Source: Planctomycetota bacterium
GTDB taxonomy: Bacteria > Planctomycetota > JACOTG01
DNA length: 45,611 nucleotides
Reading direction: 5' to 3'
Assembly: GCA_016178505.1 (NCBI GenBank)
Contig: JACOTG010000139.1
Coordinates: 1 to 45,611 of the forward strand
Part shown: positions 1 through 8,035 of the stretch, piece by piece
Position numbering within the stretch: the stretch's first letter is position 1
How the letters are laid out: each line of letters starts with the position of its first letter
Program-made: the position numbers and the translations under genes
The notes under the pieces: generated by a model
Database searches by the model: none
The model's input: only the letters and a program-made list of their open reading frames with translations
What the model was told of the DNA's origin: nothing

Positions 1-1
1 C

Positions 2-2077
2 GATGCGATCGAGCTTCGACGCTCGGTCGACGCCATCGAGAGTCGATTGCCGGTTGCATCATCCGCGTTCGACACCGCCCAGCGCATCCAGACGCCGGTG
101 CTTCCGATCGTCGAGGGCGCGTCCGCGGTCGGCTTCGTCACGGCCGAGCCGGATCGCGACGGAACGATGCGTCGCCTGCCTCTGTTCGAGAACTTCGGCG
201 GGCACCTCTATCCGCAGCTCGGAATCGCCGCGGCCGCGCCGTACCTATCGGTCGCGCCAGCGGACGTCGAAGTCCAGCCGGCGTCCGTGCGGCTCGGCCG
301 CGTGACGTTGCCGAACCGGCACGCGCGCACGCTCGTCTCGTGGCCGCAGCTCGGCGCGACGACGGGCCTCGCCGATTGGTGGAATCTCGTTCGCGGACGC
401 GATGCGTCCCTCGGCGCGCTCGGCGTGCTCCGGCAGAGTGCCGCGGATCCGCCCACCGCCGGTCACGTTCCCATCGGCCCGCTCGCGCTCTTGCCGATCG
501 AAGAAGACAAGCTCGCGAAACAAAAAGACCGGCTCGATCAGCTCGGGAAGCTCCTCGTGCGAGACGCGATCGCGAGCAGTGGAGCGAAGCCCGAGGATCT
601 CGACGATCCCGTGAAGCGGAACTCCGTGATGGACGCGATCCGCGGGGAGGCCGCGTTCAACCTCGGTGATCCGCCGGCCGCACCGTCGCCGGACGACTCC
701 GACGTGACGAAGGTGTTTCGCACGTGGTTGGAGCTTGATCGCAGCGTCGCTCGCGGAGGCGCGGAGCTGGAACGGGTGACGGCTCGGCTGCGCGAGAAGA
801 TCGCCGGCAAGCTCGTCTTCGTCGGCTGGACGACGTCGGGCGACGTCTACCCGACCGCCGCCGACGCGCTCACGCCCGGCGTCGTCGTGAACGCGGCGTT
901 CGCGAGCATGCCGCTCACCGGGTATGCGATCGGCGAGGCGTCGCGCGGGCTCGGCGTCCTCGTCGCTTTCTTCATCGGATCGCTCGGAGCCGCGGCCGGA
1001 GGCATCGGTCGCGTCGGTCCGCGCACGGGACTGTTGGCGCTCCTCACGCTGGCGATCGCGTACGCGTTCGTCAACGCGTTCCTCGTGTTCGAGACAGGGC
1101 GAGTCTTCCTCGCGCTGGCGACGCCGCTCGCGTCGCTCGTCGCCGGTTGGGCCGCCGCGACCGTGACGCGGCAGGTCTCCCTGTTGCGAGAAAAGGCGCG
1201 ACTGTCGCGACAGTTCGGCGCGCGCGTGCACAAGCGACTGTTCGAATACCTCCTCGAGCATCCGGACGTGATCGACGTGGCCGGAGTGCAGCGCGAGGTC
1301 ACGATGCTCTTCACCGACCTCGCCGGGTTCACGAGCGTGTCCGAGTCGCTCGACTCGCACGAGACCGTGGCTCTCTTGAATCAATACATGGGCGCGATGA
1401 ACCAGGTGCTCACCGAGCACGACGCGTACGTCAACAAGTTCCTCGGCGACGGGATCATGGCCGTGTGGGGCGCGTTCGACGACGGGCCCGATCACGGCGA
1501 GAAGGCGTGCCGCGCGGGAGTCGCGTGCATCGAGCGCCTCGAGCGGTTGAAGCGCGAAGCGGCGTCGGCGGTCGTCGCCAAGCTCAACATGCGCGTCGGC
1601 ATCGCCACGGGCGTCGTCACCGTCGGCGACTGCGGAGCACCCCCCGACTTCAGCGACTACACGGTCATCGGCGACGCGGTGAACCTGGCGTCGCGTCTCG
1701 AGTCTGCGAACAAGCAGTTCGGGACGCGCATCGCGATCGACGGCCGCACGCGCGAGCTGGCCGGGCCGAACGTGATCGTGAGGCCGCTCGGCGCGTTCAT
1801 CGTCGTCGGCCAATCGAAGCCGACCGTGGTCTTCGAGTGCCTCGGCGTGAAAGGCAGCGAGCGAGCGGCCGAGCTGGAGTCGCAGGCCGAGGAAACGCGC
1901 CTTGCCGTGGAATCCTTCCAGAATGGCCGCCTCGAGGAATCGCGCGTCGCGTGGCAGGAGTTCGTGGCCAAGCACGGCGACTCGAAGCTCGCGCACATCT
2001 ATCTCGAAGAGATCGACGACGTCCTCGAGCGACCGCAGCGCCCCTTCGACGGCTCGATCGCGCTCACCGCGAAGTGA
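2..2077 (+). CDS. CHASE2-domain class III adenylate cyclase, 5' truncated by window edge
   Basis: The frame is already open at base 2, so the true start lies outside the window; the TTG at 47 is not a convincing start because the coding frame runs through it. The N-terminal half resembles a periplasmic CHASE2 sensor (motif GFVTAEPDRDGTMRRLPLF). Three hydrophobic segments follow (about 940-1170), then a class III nucleotidyl cyclase domain (about 1290-1780). Catalytic features are visible: metal Asp residues in FTDLAGFT and FLGDGIMAVWG, the purine-selecting Lys (codon 1436-1438) and Asp (1655-1657, DYTVIGDAVNLASR), and the transition-state Asn and Arg of VNLASR. The Lys/Asp pair is the adenylate-type pair, so cAMP is the predicted product. 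A tail of about 90 residues follows and is found again downstream at 2842-3113. Likely a membrane receptor that turns an envelope signal into cAMP. Confidence 0.9.
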   Translation, partial: DAIELRRSVDAIESRLPVASSAFDTAQRIQTPVLPIVEGASAVGFVTAEPDRDGTMRRLPLFENFGGHLYPQLGIAAAAPYLSVAPADVEVQPASVRLGRVTLPNRHARTLVSWPQLGATTGLADWWNLVRGRDASLGALGVLRQSAADPPTAGHVPIGPLALLPIEEDKLAKQKDRLDQLGKLLVRDAIASSGAKPEDLDDPVKRNSVMDAIRGEAAFNLGDPPAAPSPDDSDVTKVFRTWLELDRSVARGGAELERVTARLREKIAGKLVFVGWTTSGDVYPTAADALTPGVVVNAAFASMPLTGYAIGEASRGLGVLVAFFIGSLGAAAGGIGRVGPRTGLLALLTLAIAYAFVNAFLVFETGRVFLALATPLASLVAGWAAATVTRQVSLLREKARLSRQFGARVHKRLFEYLLEHPDVIDVAGVQREVTMLFTDLAGFTSVSESLDSHETVALLNQYMGAMNQVLTEHDAYVNKFLGDGIMAVWGAFDDGPDHGEKACRAGVACIERLERLKREAASAVVAKLNMRVGIATGVVTVGDCGAPPDFSDYTVIGDAVNLASRLESANKQFGTRIAIDGRTRELAGPNVIVRPLGAFIVVGQSKPTVVFECLGVKGSERAAELESQAEETRLAVESFQNGRLEESRVAWQEFVAKHGDSKLAHIYLEEIDDVLERPQRPFDGSIALTAK

Positions 2078-2203
2078 GCGACGAGCTCCCCGTGGGACGA
2101 TCGTCGATGTGATCGAAGAGCATCGACTGATCACCAAAACCCGAGGCGACCACGCTCAACAGTGCGAGAAAAGAAACCGGGATGAAAGTCGTGATCACTA
2201 CGA
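1806..2203 (+). repeat. First copy of a duplicated segment (cyclase 3' end plus flank)
   Basis: This stretch, the last 272 bases of the cyclase gene plus about 125 bases after the stop, recurs at 2842-3233. The coding part is offset by exactly 1036 bases with no indel up to the stop codons at 2077 and 3113. The flank keeps shared blocks such as ccgtgggacga (ending 2100 and 3135), tcaacagtgc (2156 and 3191) and cgtgatcac (2190 and 3220), with small indels. Confidence 0.85.
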
Positions 2204-2303
2204 GTCCGCTTTGCGACGAACGACAGGATGCGGAAAGAGCAGCTTGCCGTTGCTCGGCCCAAACACCCATCCTGGGCACCGTGCGATCGGTTGAGCAGGG
2301 GTG

Positions 2304-2663
2304 CTATGAGGTTTGGGGGTATTGCCCGAGCGCTGATTTGACGTCGTTGGGAATGGTCTCGATGAGCTTGAGCAGCGTCCTTGCCGCCCGGTCTGGTTGA
2401 AATCGTCCCTGCTCCCAATCGCGAACGGTGGCGATCGATAGATGAAACGCGATGGCAAACTGCTCCTGCGTCATGGAGAGCTTCAAGCGGATCGCCTTCA
2501 CATCCGGAAGCCTCTTCATCGAGGCGAGCTTTGCCTTGCTGAGCGGCTTCGCGTCGCGGTCGTTGCGCGCGGCGGCGGTGATCTGCTCGTTGCTCAGCGC
2601 GTCCACACGCTTCCAGTCGGTTCGTCCGCGCTTAGGCTTTTTTGGGTCCGAATGCGTCTTCAT
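2304..2663 (-). CDS. XRE-type helix-turn-helix antitoxin (partner of a BrnT-like toxin)
   Basis: A 119-residue protein. Its N-terminal half carries the pattern common in type II antitoxins that accompany BrnT-like toxins (DWKRVDALSNEQI, then an Asn-Asp-rich turn). Its C-terminal half is a helix-turn-helix of the XRE/HigA class, with KLSMTQEQFAIAFHLS as the first helices and IATVRDWEQGRFQPDRAA as the recognition and signature segment. It would bind its own promoter and neutralise the toxin. The start codon overlaps the stop of the upstream toxin stub by four bases (ATGA at 2660-2663), so the pair was translationally coupled. The toxin is only a stub here, so this antitoxin is orphaned. It lies between the two copies of the cyclase tail. 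The HTH call is firm; the BrnT association rests on the stub. Confidence 0.85.
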   Translation of the reverse strand: MKTHSDPKKPKRGRTDWKRVDALSNEQITAAARNDRDAKPLSKAKLASMKRLPDVKAIRLKLSMTQEQFAIAFHLSIATVRDWEQGRFQPDRAARTLLKLIETIPNDVKSALGQYPQTS

Positions 2664-2725
2664 AAGTCGATGGCATGCTTCTTGAGATTCGCTTCAGCCT
2701 TCTTGTCGTCCCACTCGAAGTTCAT
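2660..2725 (-). pseudogene. Truncated BrnT-family toxin, 21 codons remain
   Basis: Reading leftward from the ATG at 2725-2723 gives a 21-residue peptide that begins MNFEWDDKKAEANLKKH and ends at the TGA at 2662-2660. The opening (aromatic-Glu-Trp-Asp, then Lys-Ala-x-x-Asn-Leu-x-Lys-His) is the hallmark N-terminus of BrnT ribonuclease toxins, which are normally about 90 residues. After KKH the expected Gly-Val/Ile-Ser/Asp-Phe continuation is lost and a stop appears that overlaps the antitoxin start. The simplest reading is an internal deletion that removed the catalytic body and fused the first 20 codons to the toxin-antitoxin junction. It is too short to be toxic. Confidence 0.7.
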
Positions 2726-2841
2726 CTTTGATGGTACGGGATTCCCGTAGTCATGTCAAGGCGCCGCGTTGGCGCTCGACCGCGAATCGGCAGCGCATTC
2801 TGAGCGTGCATCATAACGTCCCGGTGAATGTCCTCTCACCT

Positions 2842-3113
2842 TCGGCCAATCGAAGCCGACCGTGGTCTTCGAGTTCCCCGGCGTGAAGGGCGGTGCCGGG
2901 TCGGCCGACCTCGAGGCGCGCGCCGACGAAACGCGCCGTGCGGCGGAATCGTTCCAGGTCGGCCGCATCGAGGAATCGCGTGACGCATGGCAGGCCCTCG
3001 TCGCCAAGCACGGCGACTCGAAGCTCGCGCACATCTACCTAGCCGAGATCGAAGACATCCTCGAGCGCCCGCAGCGCCCCTTCGATGGGTCGATCGCGCT
3101 CACCGCAAAGTAG
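2842..3113 (+). pseudogene. Decayed second copy of the CHASE2 cyclase (C-terminal 90 codons only)
   Basis: The frame ending at the TAG at 3113 encodes about 90 residues aligning without gaps to the tail of the cyclase ending at 2077. About three quarters of residues are identical, and VAKHGDSKLAHIYL and ERPQRPFDGSIALTAK are unchanged. No start codon with a ribosome site precedes it and the sequence upstream of 2842 is unrelated, so this is the stump of a former paralogous cyclase. The open frame and conservative changes suggest the copy was a working gene before it was truncated. The shared flank continues to about 3233. The bases from 2726 to 2841 show nothing I recognise. Confidence 0.75.
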
Positions 3114-3350
3114 CGATGTGCTTTCCGTGGGACGAACTTCGATATGATACGAGGCGTTCGGCTGACTCCTGGCGCTCGAGCCGAGCACGTTCAACAGTGC
3201 CGGGAACCGCAAAGGAACTCGTGATCACGACAAGGCAACCGCAATACACCGCGGGCGACAGTGGCCTCAGGGGTTTGGAACCCAGTTAGGGCAGCACGGG
3301 ACCTGGGTGGGCCCACGACGCTTCTTTGGTGCCGAGATAGTGAGAATGCC

Positions 3351-3887
3351 ATGATCGTGGGTGAGTTGTCGCTCGCCGCAAAGCGAACGATCACTGTCGG
3401 CGGTGATTGCATTGGCGCGGTGGAGATTCGGAGATGTGAAGGTCGGGACGACTGGCTCATGCTGTCTGTGGAGAACGGGCCCGAGCTGTTGTTGCCGAGC
3501 GCGGTAGACGTCAGTGAGCGATTGCAGGAGCCACGCCTATTTGTCGTTGAGGGCGAGCGCCCAGACGTAGTCATGCTGGTAGGTGGAGAAATCGCGTATT
3601 GGATTGACGTCGATCGCAATGTCGTGCGGGAACTGAAGCTGTTTCGCAAATACGAGCACGCCGAGTACTGGGAAACGTCAATGATTGATCGGGGCTCAGT
3701 CTTGGTGGTCGTGTATGAGAGCGGGATATTGGCGATCGATTCTAAGTTGGACGCGAAGTGGCACATCAGAAAGCTATTCAACGATGTGTTGGTCGCGGTA
3801 ACCGACGAGTCTGTGATTCTCATCGGCGACGAAGAAACGCCCTGGTCGGTGTCATTGGTCGACGGAACGGGGAGAGCGCCGGATTGA
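3351..3887 (+). CDS. Hypothetical protein, 178 residues
   Basis: I do not recognise the family. The frame is open from a GTG at 3261, but the ATG at 3351 is a more natural start: the part before it reads poorly (Trp/Arg-rich) and the part after opens with alternating hydrophobic segments (MIVGELSLAAKRTITVGG). The whole protein looks beta-rich, with repeated short strands such as PDVVMLVGGEIAYWIDVD, GSVLVVVYESGILAIDS and VLVAVTDESVILIGDE, reminiscent of propeller-like blades. No signal peptide or membrane segment is visible. It starts about 120 bases after the decayed cyclase copy, in a disturbed stretch, and base composition is somewhat less GC-rich than the metabolic genes. Confidence 0.55.
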   Translation: MIVGELSLAAKRTITVGGDCIGAVEIRRCEGRDDWLMLSVENGPELLLPSAVDVSERLQEPRLFVVEGERPDVVMLVGGEIAYWIDVDRNVVRELKLFRKYEHAEYWETSMIDRGSVLVVVYESGILAIDSKLDAKWHIRKLFNDVLVAVTDESVILIGDEETPWSVSLVDGTGRAPD

Positions 3888-4311
3888 GGTGCTCCCCGCT
3901 TTTTCGGTCCGCGCGAACTGCGAGTCATCGGGGTACAAATGCTGCCTCGGAGCAGAAACGATGCGACGAAGCCGATGCAGTGAAGCGCAGATCAGGTGAT
4001 CAAGACGCTCTCGTCGGGCCGAGTCGACGACGCGCTCTCGCCGGAGCCGTTCGTGCGCAAAATCGCCAATCCAGTTTGGACCAGTATTCATGCGGGTCCG
4101 CGAGCTCGACGACCGTCTTGGATTGCAAAAGAAAACTCCTCTCGATTCCTCGTGACGTTTGTTCACGGGATGATGCTCGCCCATAGACGGTTCGGTAGCG
4201 AGCCCCGCCGAAAGGTCGTGAGCTCGTCGTACTCGGGATCGCGGAAGCCTCGGGGCATGCCGCCGGAGCGTGACGATATTCCGATTGAACGCCTCGACGA
4301 AACCTCGGGGC
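3888..4311. other. Gene-poor stretch with transposase-like debris
   Basis: No convincing intact gene on either strand. A 13-base direct repeat cctcggggcatgc occurs at 4248-4260 and 4304-4316. The only coding signal is the frameshifted minus-strand remnant described separately (4163-4340). Confidence 0.5.
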
Positions 4312-4340
4312 ATGCGAACCTCGAACCTTGCGCTCGTCAT
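4163..4340 (-). pseudogene. Possible transposase C-terminal remnant with a frameshift
   Basis: Reading leftward, one frame gives GFVEAFNRNIVTLRRHAPR. After a frame change near 4255 the adjacent frame continues RGFRDPEYDELTTFRRGS and stops at the TGA at 4165-4163. The combination (E/A-F-N-R-x-I, a basic run, then GFR-D/N-x-E-Y) resembles the C-terminal region of DDE transposases of the ISL3 kind. No inverted repeats or catalytic part are present. The match is by eye and short; it could be chance. Confidence 0.3.
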
Positions 4341-4584
4341 CCACGGCGACAGCGGACTTGGGAATCGCCTCGCCGCCTCGAGCCACAAGGACTTCTCGTT
4401 GTCCGGCCTCGACGATTTGCCAGACAATGTCTGGCGAATCAAGAACGTCCTCGGGTACTCGCAGCGCCCCGTCGACGGGCGCACCCGCGGCCGACTCGTT
4501 CGGATCAGTTTGGAGATAGATTCAGAAAAAGGGCACCAGAAGTGGCGGACGGCGAACATACAAAGAAGAAGCTGCGCCGACTAA
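4312..4584 (+). CDS. Small hypothetical protein, possible 3' fragment (90 residues)
   Basis: I do not recognise it. Codons from about 4330 to 4550 have mostly G or C in third position, as in the real genes of this window, and the other frames do not. The frame includes the hydrophilic stretch DDLPDNVWRIKNVLGYSQRP. The stop at 4582-4584 overlaps the ATG of the next gene (TAATG), an arrangement typical of coupled genes and the best evidence that both are translated. The start at 4312 is uncertain. Because it borders the debris on its left, it may be the surviving 3' end of a longer gene. Confidence 0.4.
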   Translation: MRTSNLALVIHGDSGLGNRLAASSHKDFSLSGLDDLPDNVWRIKNVLGYSQRPVDGRTRGRLVRISLEIDSEKGHQKWRTANIQRRSCAD

Positions 4585-4928
4585 TGGGCAACTGCCCGGC
4601 TTGTGGTGGCCCGTTTGGCGGGCACGAGTACGCGTTGTTCGCGAGCGGCGTTTGCGGTCGCCCGAGTGCAACGATGCTGGCCGATGCCCTCGAAAAGGAC
4701 GATTGGCCCCGCGTGGTGAAGTGCCACGACTGGGAGGGTTCCGAGAACAATGCCGAGGTGTTCGCCGTTCGATGTGCCAATGGTGGGATGGTCGTGCTTG
4801 TCGTCTTTGACCCATTTGATCTGTTCCTCAATGCGGAGACGATCGAACTCAAGGTTCTCAGCCATTCCGAAGGCCACGACCTCGACCGGCTGATTGACCG
4901 AGCGAAATGGAAGTCGTTCAACTACTGA
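4584..4928 (+). CDS. Hypothetical protein with N-terminal Cys pair (114 residues)
   Basis: It begins MGNCPACGGPFGGHEYALF: a single CxxC pair near the N-terminus that could be half of a zinc site, although no second pair is obvious (further Cys occur singly). The remainder looks like a small alpha/beta domain (VFAVRCANGGMVVLVVFDPFD). The ATG shares its first base with the last base of the upstream stop (TAATG), so translation is probably coupled. No membrane segment is present. I cannot name a family or function. Confidence 0.5.
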   Translation: MGNCPACGGPFGGHEYALFASGVCGRPSATMLADALEKDDWPRVVKCHDWEGSENNAEVFAVRCANGGMVVLVVFDPFDLFLNAETIELKVLSHSEGHDLDRLIDRAKWKSFNY

Positions 4929-5068
4929 AAAAGTGCCGGGGTTCGTTTGATTTGCGAAAGGCATCCCGCGCGCGCGGCATTCCGGGTCCGTCCACGCAGT
5001 CGGCCGTTGAAAAAGAGCGCGCGACACCGTAGGAGTGCTCGCGGCCAATAGACGGGAGAGACGAATCC

Positions 5069-7753
5069 GTGTCGAAGAAACAGAGAGAAACTGCGGAGCA
5101 CCGGCGCCTCACCGAGGGTACGAGCGAGCCGGTGCCGCCGTGGCGGAAGTGGGGGCCGTACGTTTCGGATCGCGCGTGGGCGACGGTCCGCGAGGACTAC
5201 AGCCCGGGCGGCACCGCGTGGGACTACTTCCCGCACGACCTCGCGCGCTCGAAGGCGTACCGATGGGGCGAAGACGGCATCGCCGCGTGGTGCGATCGCT
5301 ACCAGCTCCTCGTCTTCGCGCCGGCGTTCTGGAACGGCAAAGACGCGATCCTGAAAGAGCGCCTCTTCGGGCTCGTGCCGTCCGAAGGCAACCACGGCGA
5401 GGACGTGAAAGAACTCTACTATCACCTCGACGGAACGCCGACGCACTCCTACATGAAGTACCTCTACAAGTACCCGCAGGCGGAGTTCCCGTACGGCCGG
5501 CTGATCGACGAGAGCCGCCGGCTCGGCACGCACGAGGGCGAGTTCGAGATCCTCGACACCGGCGTGTTCGACGACGACCGTTACTTCGACGTGTTCGTCG
5601 AGTACGCGAAGGGCGCGTCGGAAGACACGTGCATTCGCATCGAGGCGTGGAACCGTGGGCGCGATCCCGCGACGCTCCACCTGATCCCGCGCGTGTGGTT
5701 CCGCAATCGCTGGGCGTGGGGCGCGACACGCGGCGCCGAGCCGCGCATCACGCCGGGGCCGACGGGCAAGGGATGGATCAGCCTCGCCGCGGACGACTCG
5801 ACCGCAGAGCCCATGACGAACCTGCCGTTTCCTTACGCGCTCGGGACGACGTTTCTGTACGCGCAAGCGGACGGGCGCCTCCTCTTCACCAACAACGAGA
5901 CGAATTGCGAGCGCCTCTACGGGACGTCGTCGCCGACGCGCTTCGTGAAGGACGCGTTCCATCGCCACATCGTGAACGGCGAGAACTGCGTGAACCCCGA
6001 CAAGGTGGGAACGTGCGCGGCCGTGCACTACGGCCCGCTCACGGTTCCACCGGGCAAGTCCGTCGTCATTCGGTTGCGCCTCACGAGCGGCCGGTCACGC
6101 GACCCGATCGGCGAGGTCGACGCGATCGTCGCGAAGCGGCGCCGCGAGGCGGACGAGTTCTACGACGCGATCCAACCGCCCCGTGCGACGGAGGACGAGC
6201 GCCGCGTTCAACGGCAAGCGATCGCGGGAATGCTCTGGTCGAAGCAGTTCTATTTCTTCGACGTGAAGGCGTGGCAGGACGGCGACAACCCCAACTTGCC
6301 GCCGCCGGAGTCGCGCCGCCACACTCGCAACGTCCACTGGCGTCACTTGAACTCGATGCGCATCCTCGCGATGCCGGACAAGTGGGAGTACCCGTGGTTC
6401 GCGGCTTGGGACCTCGCATTCCACGCGGTCACGATCGCGCTCGTCGACCCCGACTTCGCGAAGGAGCAACTGTGGCTCCTCCTCTTCGAGCAGTTCCAGC
6501 ATCCGAACGGCCAGATCCCGGCCTACGAGTGGGAGTTCTCGGACATGAACCCGCCCGTTCAGGCGTGGGCGATCTGGCGCGTCTACAACATGGAACGGCT
6601 GCGGTGGGGCAAGTCCGATAGGACTTTCTTGGAGCAGTGCTTCCACAAGCTCTTGATCAACTTCGCGTGGTGGGTGAACAAGGTCGACAGCGAGGGGAAC
6701 AACGTCTTCGAGGGCGGGTTCCTCGGACTCGACAACATCACGGTCATCGACCGCAGCCACGAGATCCCCGGCGGCGCGAAGCTCGAGCAGTCCGACGCGA
6801 CGGGATGGATGGGGCACTTCTGCCTGACGATGATGCGCATCGCGCTCGAGCTGGCGAAGGAGAACACCGCGTACGAGAGCCTCGCGACCAAGTTCTTCCA
6901 GCACTACATCTACATCGGGTCCGCGATGAAGAAGATGGGCCGGCACGGCTATCAGTTGTGGGACTCGCAGGACGAGTTCTTCTACGACGTGCTGCGCTAT
7001 CCGAGCGGCGAGCACCACAAGTTCCGCCTGCGCTCGCTCGTCGGGTTGATCCCGCTCTACGCGGTCGAGCGGCTCGAAGAGAAGTGGATCGAGCGCTTCC
7101 AGGGCTTCCGCACGAACCTCGAGTGGTTCATTCGAAATCGTCAGGACATCGTGCAGCACTGCGTCACGACGCACGAGCGCGACGGCGATCGCATCCACGT
7201 CCTCGCGATCATCGACCGCGAGCAGATCCGCGGCCTCCTCAAGCGCGTCTGGGATCCCGCGGAGTTCCGGTCGTACTACGGCCTCCGCAGCCTCTCGAAG
7301 TTCCACGAGGCGCATCCGTTCTCGTTCGGGGACAGCACGGTCGGCTACGAGCCGGGCGAGGCGCGCGAGCGGCTCAAGGGCGGCAACTCGAACTGGCGCG
7401 GGCCGATCTGGTTTCCCACGACGTTCCTCATGATCGAATCGCTGCGCAAGCTCGCGAAGGCGCACGGCGACGACTTCACCGTGCAGAGCGTGGTCGACGG
7501 CGGAGCCGAGGTGTCGCTGAACCACGTGGCGGAGGGCATCGCCGAATCGCTCATCCGTCTCTTCACGCGCGATGGGTCGGGACGCCGCGCGATCCACGGC
7601 GACAACCGAAAGCTCCAGGAAGATCCTCACTTCAAGGACCACCTTCTCTTCCACGAGTATTTTCACGGCGACACGGGGAAGGGGCTCGGCGCATCGCACC
7701 AAACCGGCTGGACGGGGCTGATCGCGAACGTGATCGACGAGTGGCGCTCGTAG
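5069..7753 (+). CDS. GH63-like (MGH1-type) glycoside hydrolase, 894 residues
   Basis: Predicted to be cytoplasmic: no signal peptide. The GTG at 5069 follows a gggagag ribosome site at 5051-5057 with good spacing. The N-terminal third (about 1-330) is beta-rich. The C-terminal two thirds look like the (alpha/alpha)6 barrel of clan GH-G enzymes. Barrel motifs resemble GH63/MGH1 proteins: [19 protein letters not shown], where the Asp fits the general acid; [20 protein letters not shown]; and a C-terminal [18 protein letters not shown], which follows a conserved Glu in HEYFHGD. Bacterial relatives act on alpha-linked glucosides, mannosylglycerate or glucosylglycerate, so a role in compatible-solute or glucan turnover is plausible. 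The exact substrate cannot be read from sequence. It sits just upstream of pentose-phosphate genes, which fits glucose release into that pathway. Confidence 0.85.
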   Translation: MSKKQRETAEHRRLTEGTSEPVPPWRKWGPYVSDRAWATVREDYSPGGTAWDYFPHDLARSKAYRWGEDGIAAWCDRYQLLVFAPAFWNGKDAILKERLFGLVPSEGNHGEDVKELYYHLDGTPTHSYMKYLYKYPQAEFPYGRLIDESRRLGTHEGEFEILDTGVFDDDRYFDVFVEYAKGASEDTCIRIEAWNRGRDPATLHLIPRVWFRNRWAWGATRGAEPRITPGPTGKGWISLAADDSTAEPMTNLPFPYALGTTFLYAQADGRLLFTNNETNCERLYGTSSPTRFVKDAFHRHIVNGENCVNPDKVGTCAAVHYGPLTVPPGKSVVIRLRLTSGRSRDPIGEVDAIVAKRRREADEFYDAIQPPRATEDERRVQRQAIAGMLWSKQFYFFDVKAWQDGDNPNLPPPESRRHTRNVHWRHLNSMRILAMPDKWEYPWFAAWDLAFHAVTIALVDPDFAKEQLWLLLFEQFQHPNGQIPAYEWEFSDMNPPVQAWAIWRVYNMERLRWGKSDRTFLEQCFHKLLINFAWWVNKVDSEGNNVFEGGFLGLDNITVIDRSHEIPGGAKLEQSDATGWMGHFCLTMMRIALELAKENTAYESLATKFFQHYIYIGSAMKKMGRHGYQLWDSQDEFFYDVLRYPSGEHHKFRLRSLVGLIPLYAVERLEEKWIERFQGFRTNLEWFIRNRQDIVQHCVTTHERDGDRIHVLAIIDREQIRGLLKRVWDPAEFRSYYGLRSLSKFHEAHPFSFGDSTVGYEPGEARERLKGGNSNWRGPIWFPTTFLMIESLRKLAKAHGDDFTVQSVVDGGAEVSLNHVAEGIAESLIRLFTRDGSGRRAIHGDNRKLQEDPHFKDHLLFHEYFHGDTGKGLGASHQTGWTGLIANVIDEWRS

Positions 7754-7943
7754 TCGTTGCGCGACGTCGACAACGTCAGCCGGATGCGCGTTGTTGCGGG
7801 CGTGATCGACGAGTAGAGCATCGGCGTTGCTCTACGTTCACATCGTCTGCCGGATGGGGCCTGTCGCGGTCGTGACCGGCGAGTGCCGTTCGTAGACGTT
7901 CCTCTACGTTTACATTTCATCGCGATCCGGTATCGTGGCCGTC
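7730..7943 (+). repeat. Three imperfect tandem repeats of about 71 bp
   Basis: Units run 7730-7801, 7802-7871 and 7872-7943. Each opens with gtgatcgacgagt (third: gtgaccggcgagt), contains a cgt-tcgtag or cgttgctctacgt block near its middle, then a ccgg core and a closing cgggc/cggtc/ccgtc. Unit 1 covers the last 24 coding bases of the glucosidase gene; units 2 and 3 lie between that gene and transketolase. The array may have arisen by repeated duplication of the gene's 3' end, or act as a regulatory array. Confidence 0.55.
7909..7936 (+). promoter_or_regulatory. Candidate sigma70-type promoter for transketolase
   Basis: TTTACA (7909-7914) and TATCGT (7931-7936) are separated by 16 bases, inside the third tandem repeat and about 65 bases upstream of the transketolase start. 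It is a modest match judged by eye only. Confidence 0.3.
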
Positions 7944-7957
7944 CGCAATAACGGGAG

Positions 7958-8035
7958 ATGTGGTTTCGCTCGGCGCTGTCATTCAAGTTGGGGGTCATGC
8001 CATGCCTACCGTTCGTGAGCCGGATCTGGATTTGA
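7958..8035 (+). CDS. Possible 25-residue leader peptide overlapping the tkt start
   Basis: An ATG at 7958 directly follows a cgggag ribosome-binding sequence (7952-7957), unusually close. It opens a frame (MWFRSALSFKLGVMPCLPFV...) ending at the TGA at 8033-8035, past the transketolase start at 8002. No run of regulatory codons or attenuator hairpin is seen. It may be only the trace of a longer transketolase start (GTG at 7960). Confidence 0.2.
   Translation: MWFRSALSFKLGVMPCLPFVSRIWI

Noticed and set aside
245..2137. Long open frame antisense to the cyclase
   Set aside because: Arg/Glu/His-rich composition typical of the reverse complement of a high-GC gene; the opposite strand carries a complete set of cyclase motifs.
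3996..4583. Long plus-strand frame upstream of the CxxC small gene
   Set aside because: The first 196 residues are Arg/Pro-rich shadow; real coding signal begins at the ATG at 4584, which is coupled to another frame.
6095..7702. Long antisense frame over the glucosidase gene
   Set aside because: Shadow of the GH63-like gene; no start with a ribosome site and no motifs.
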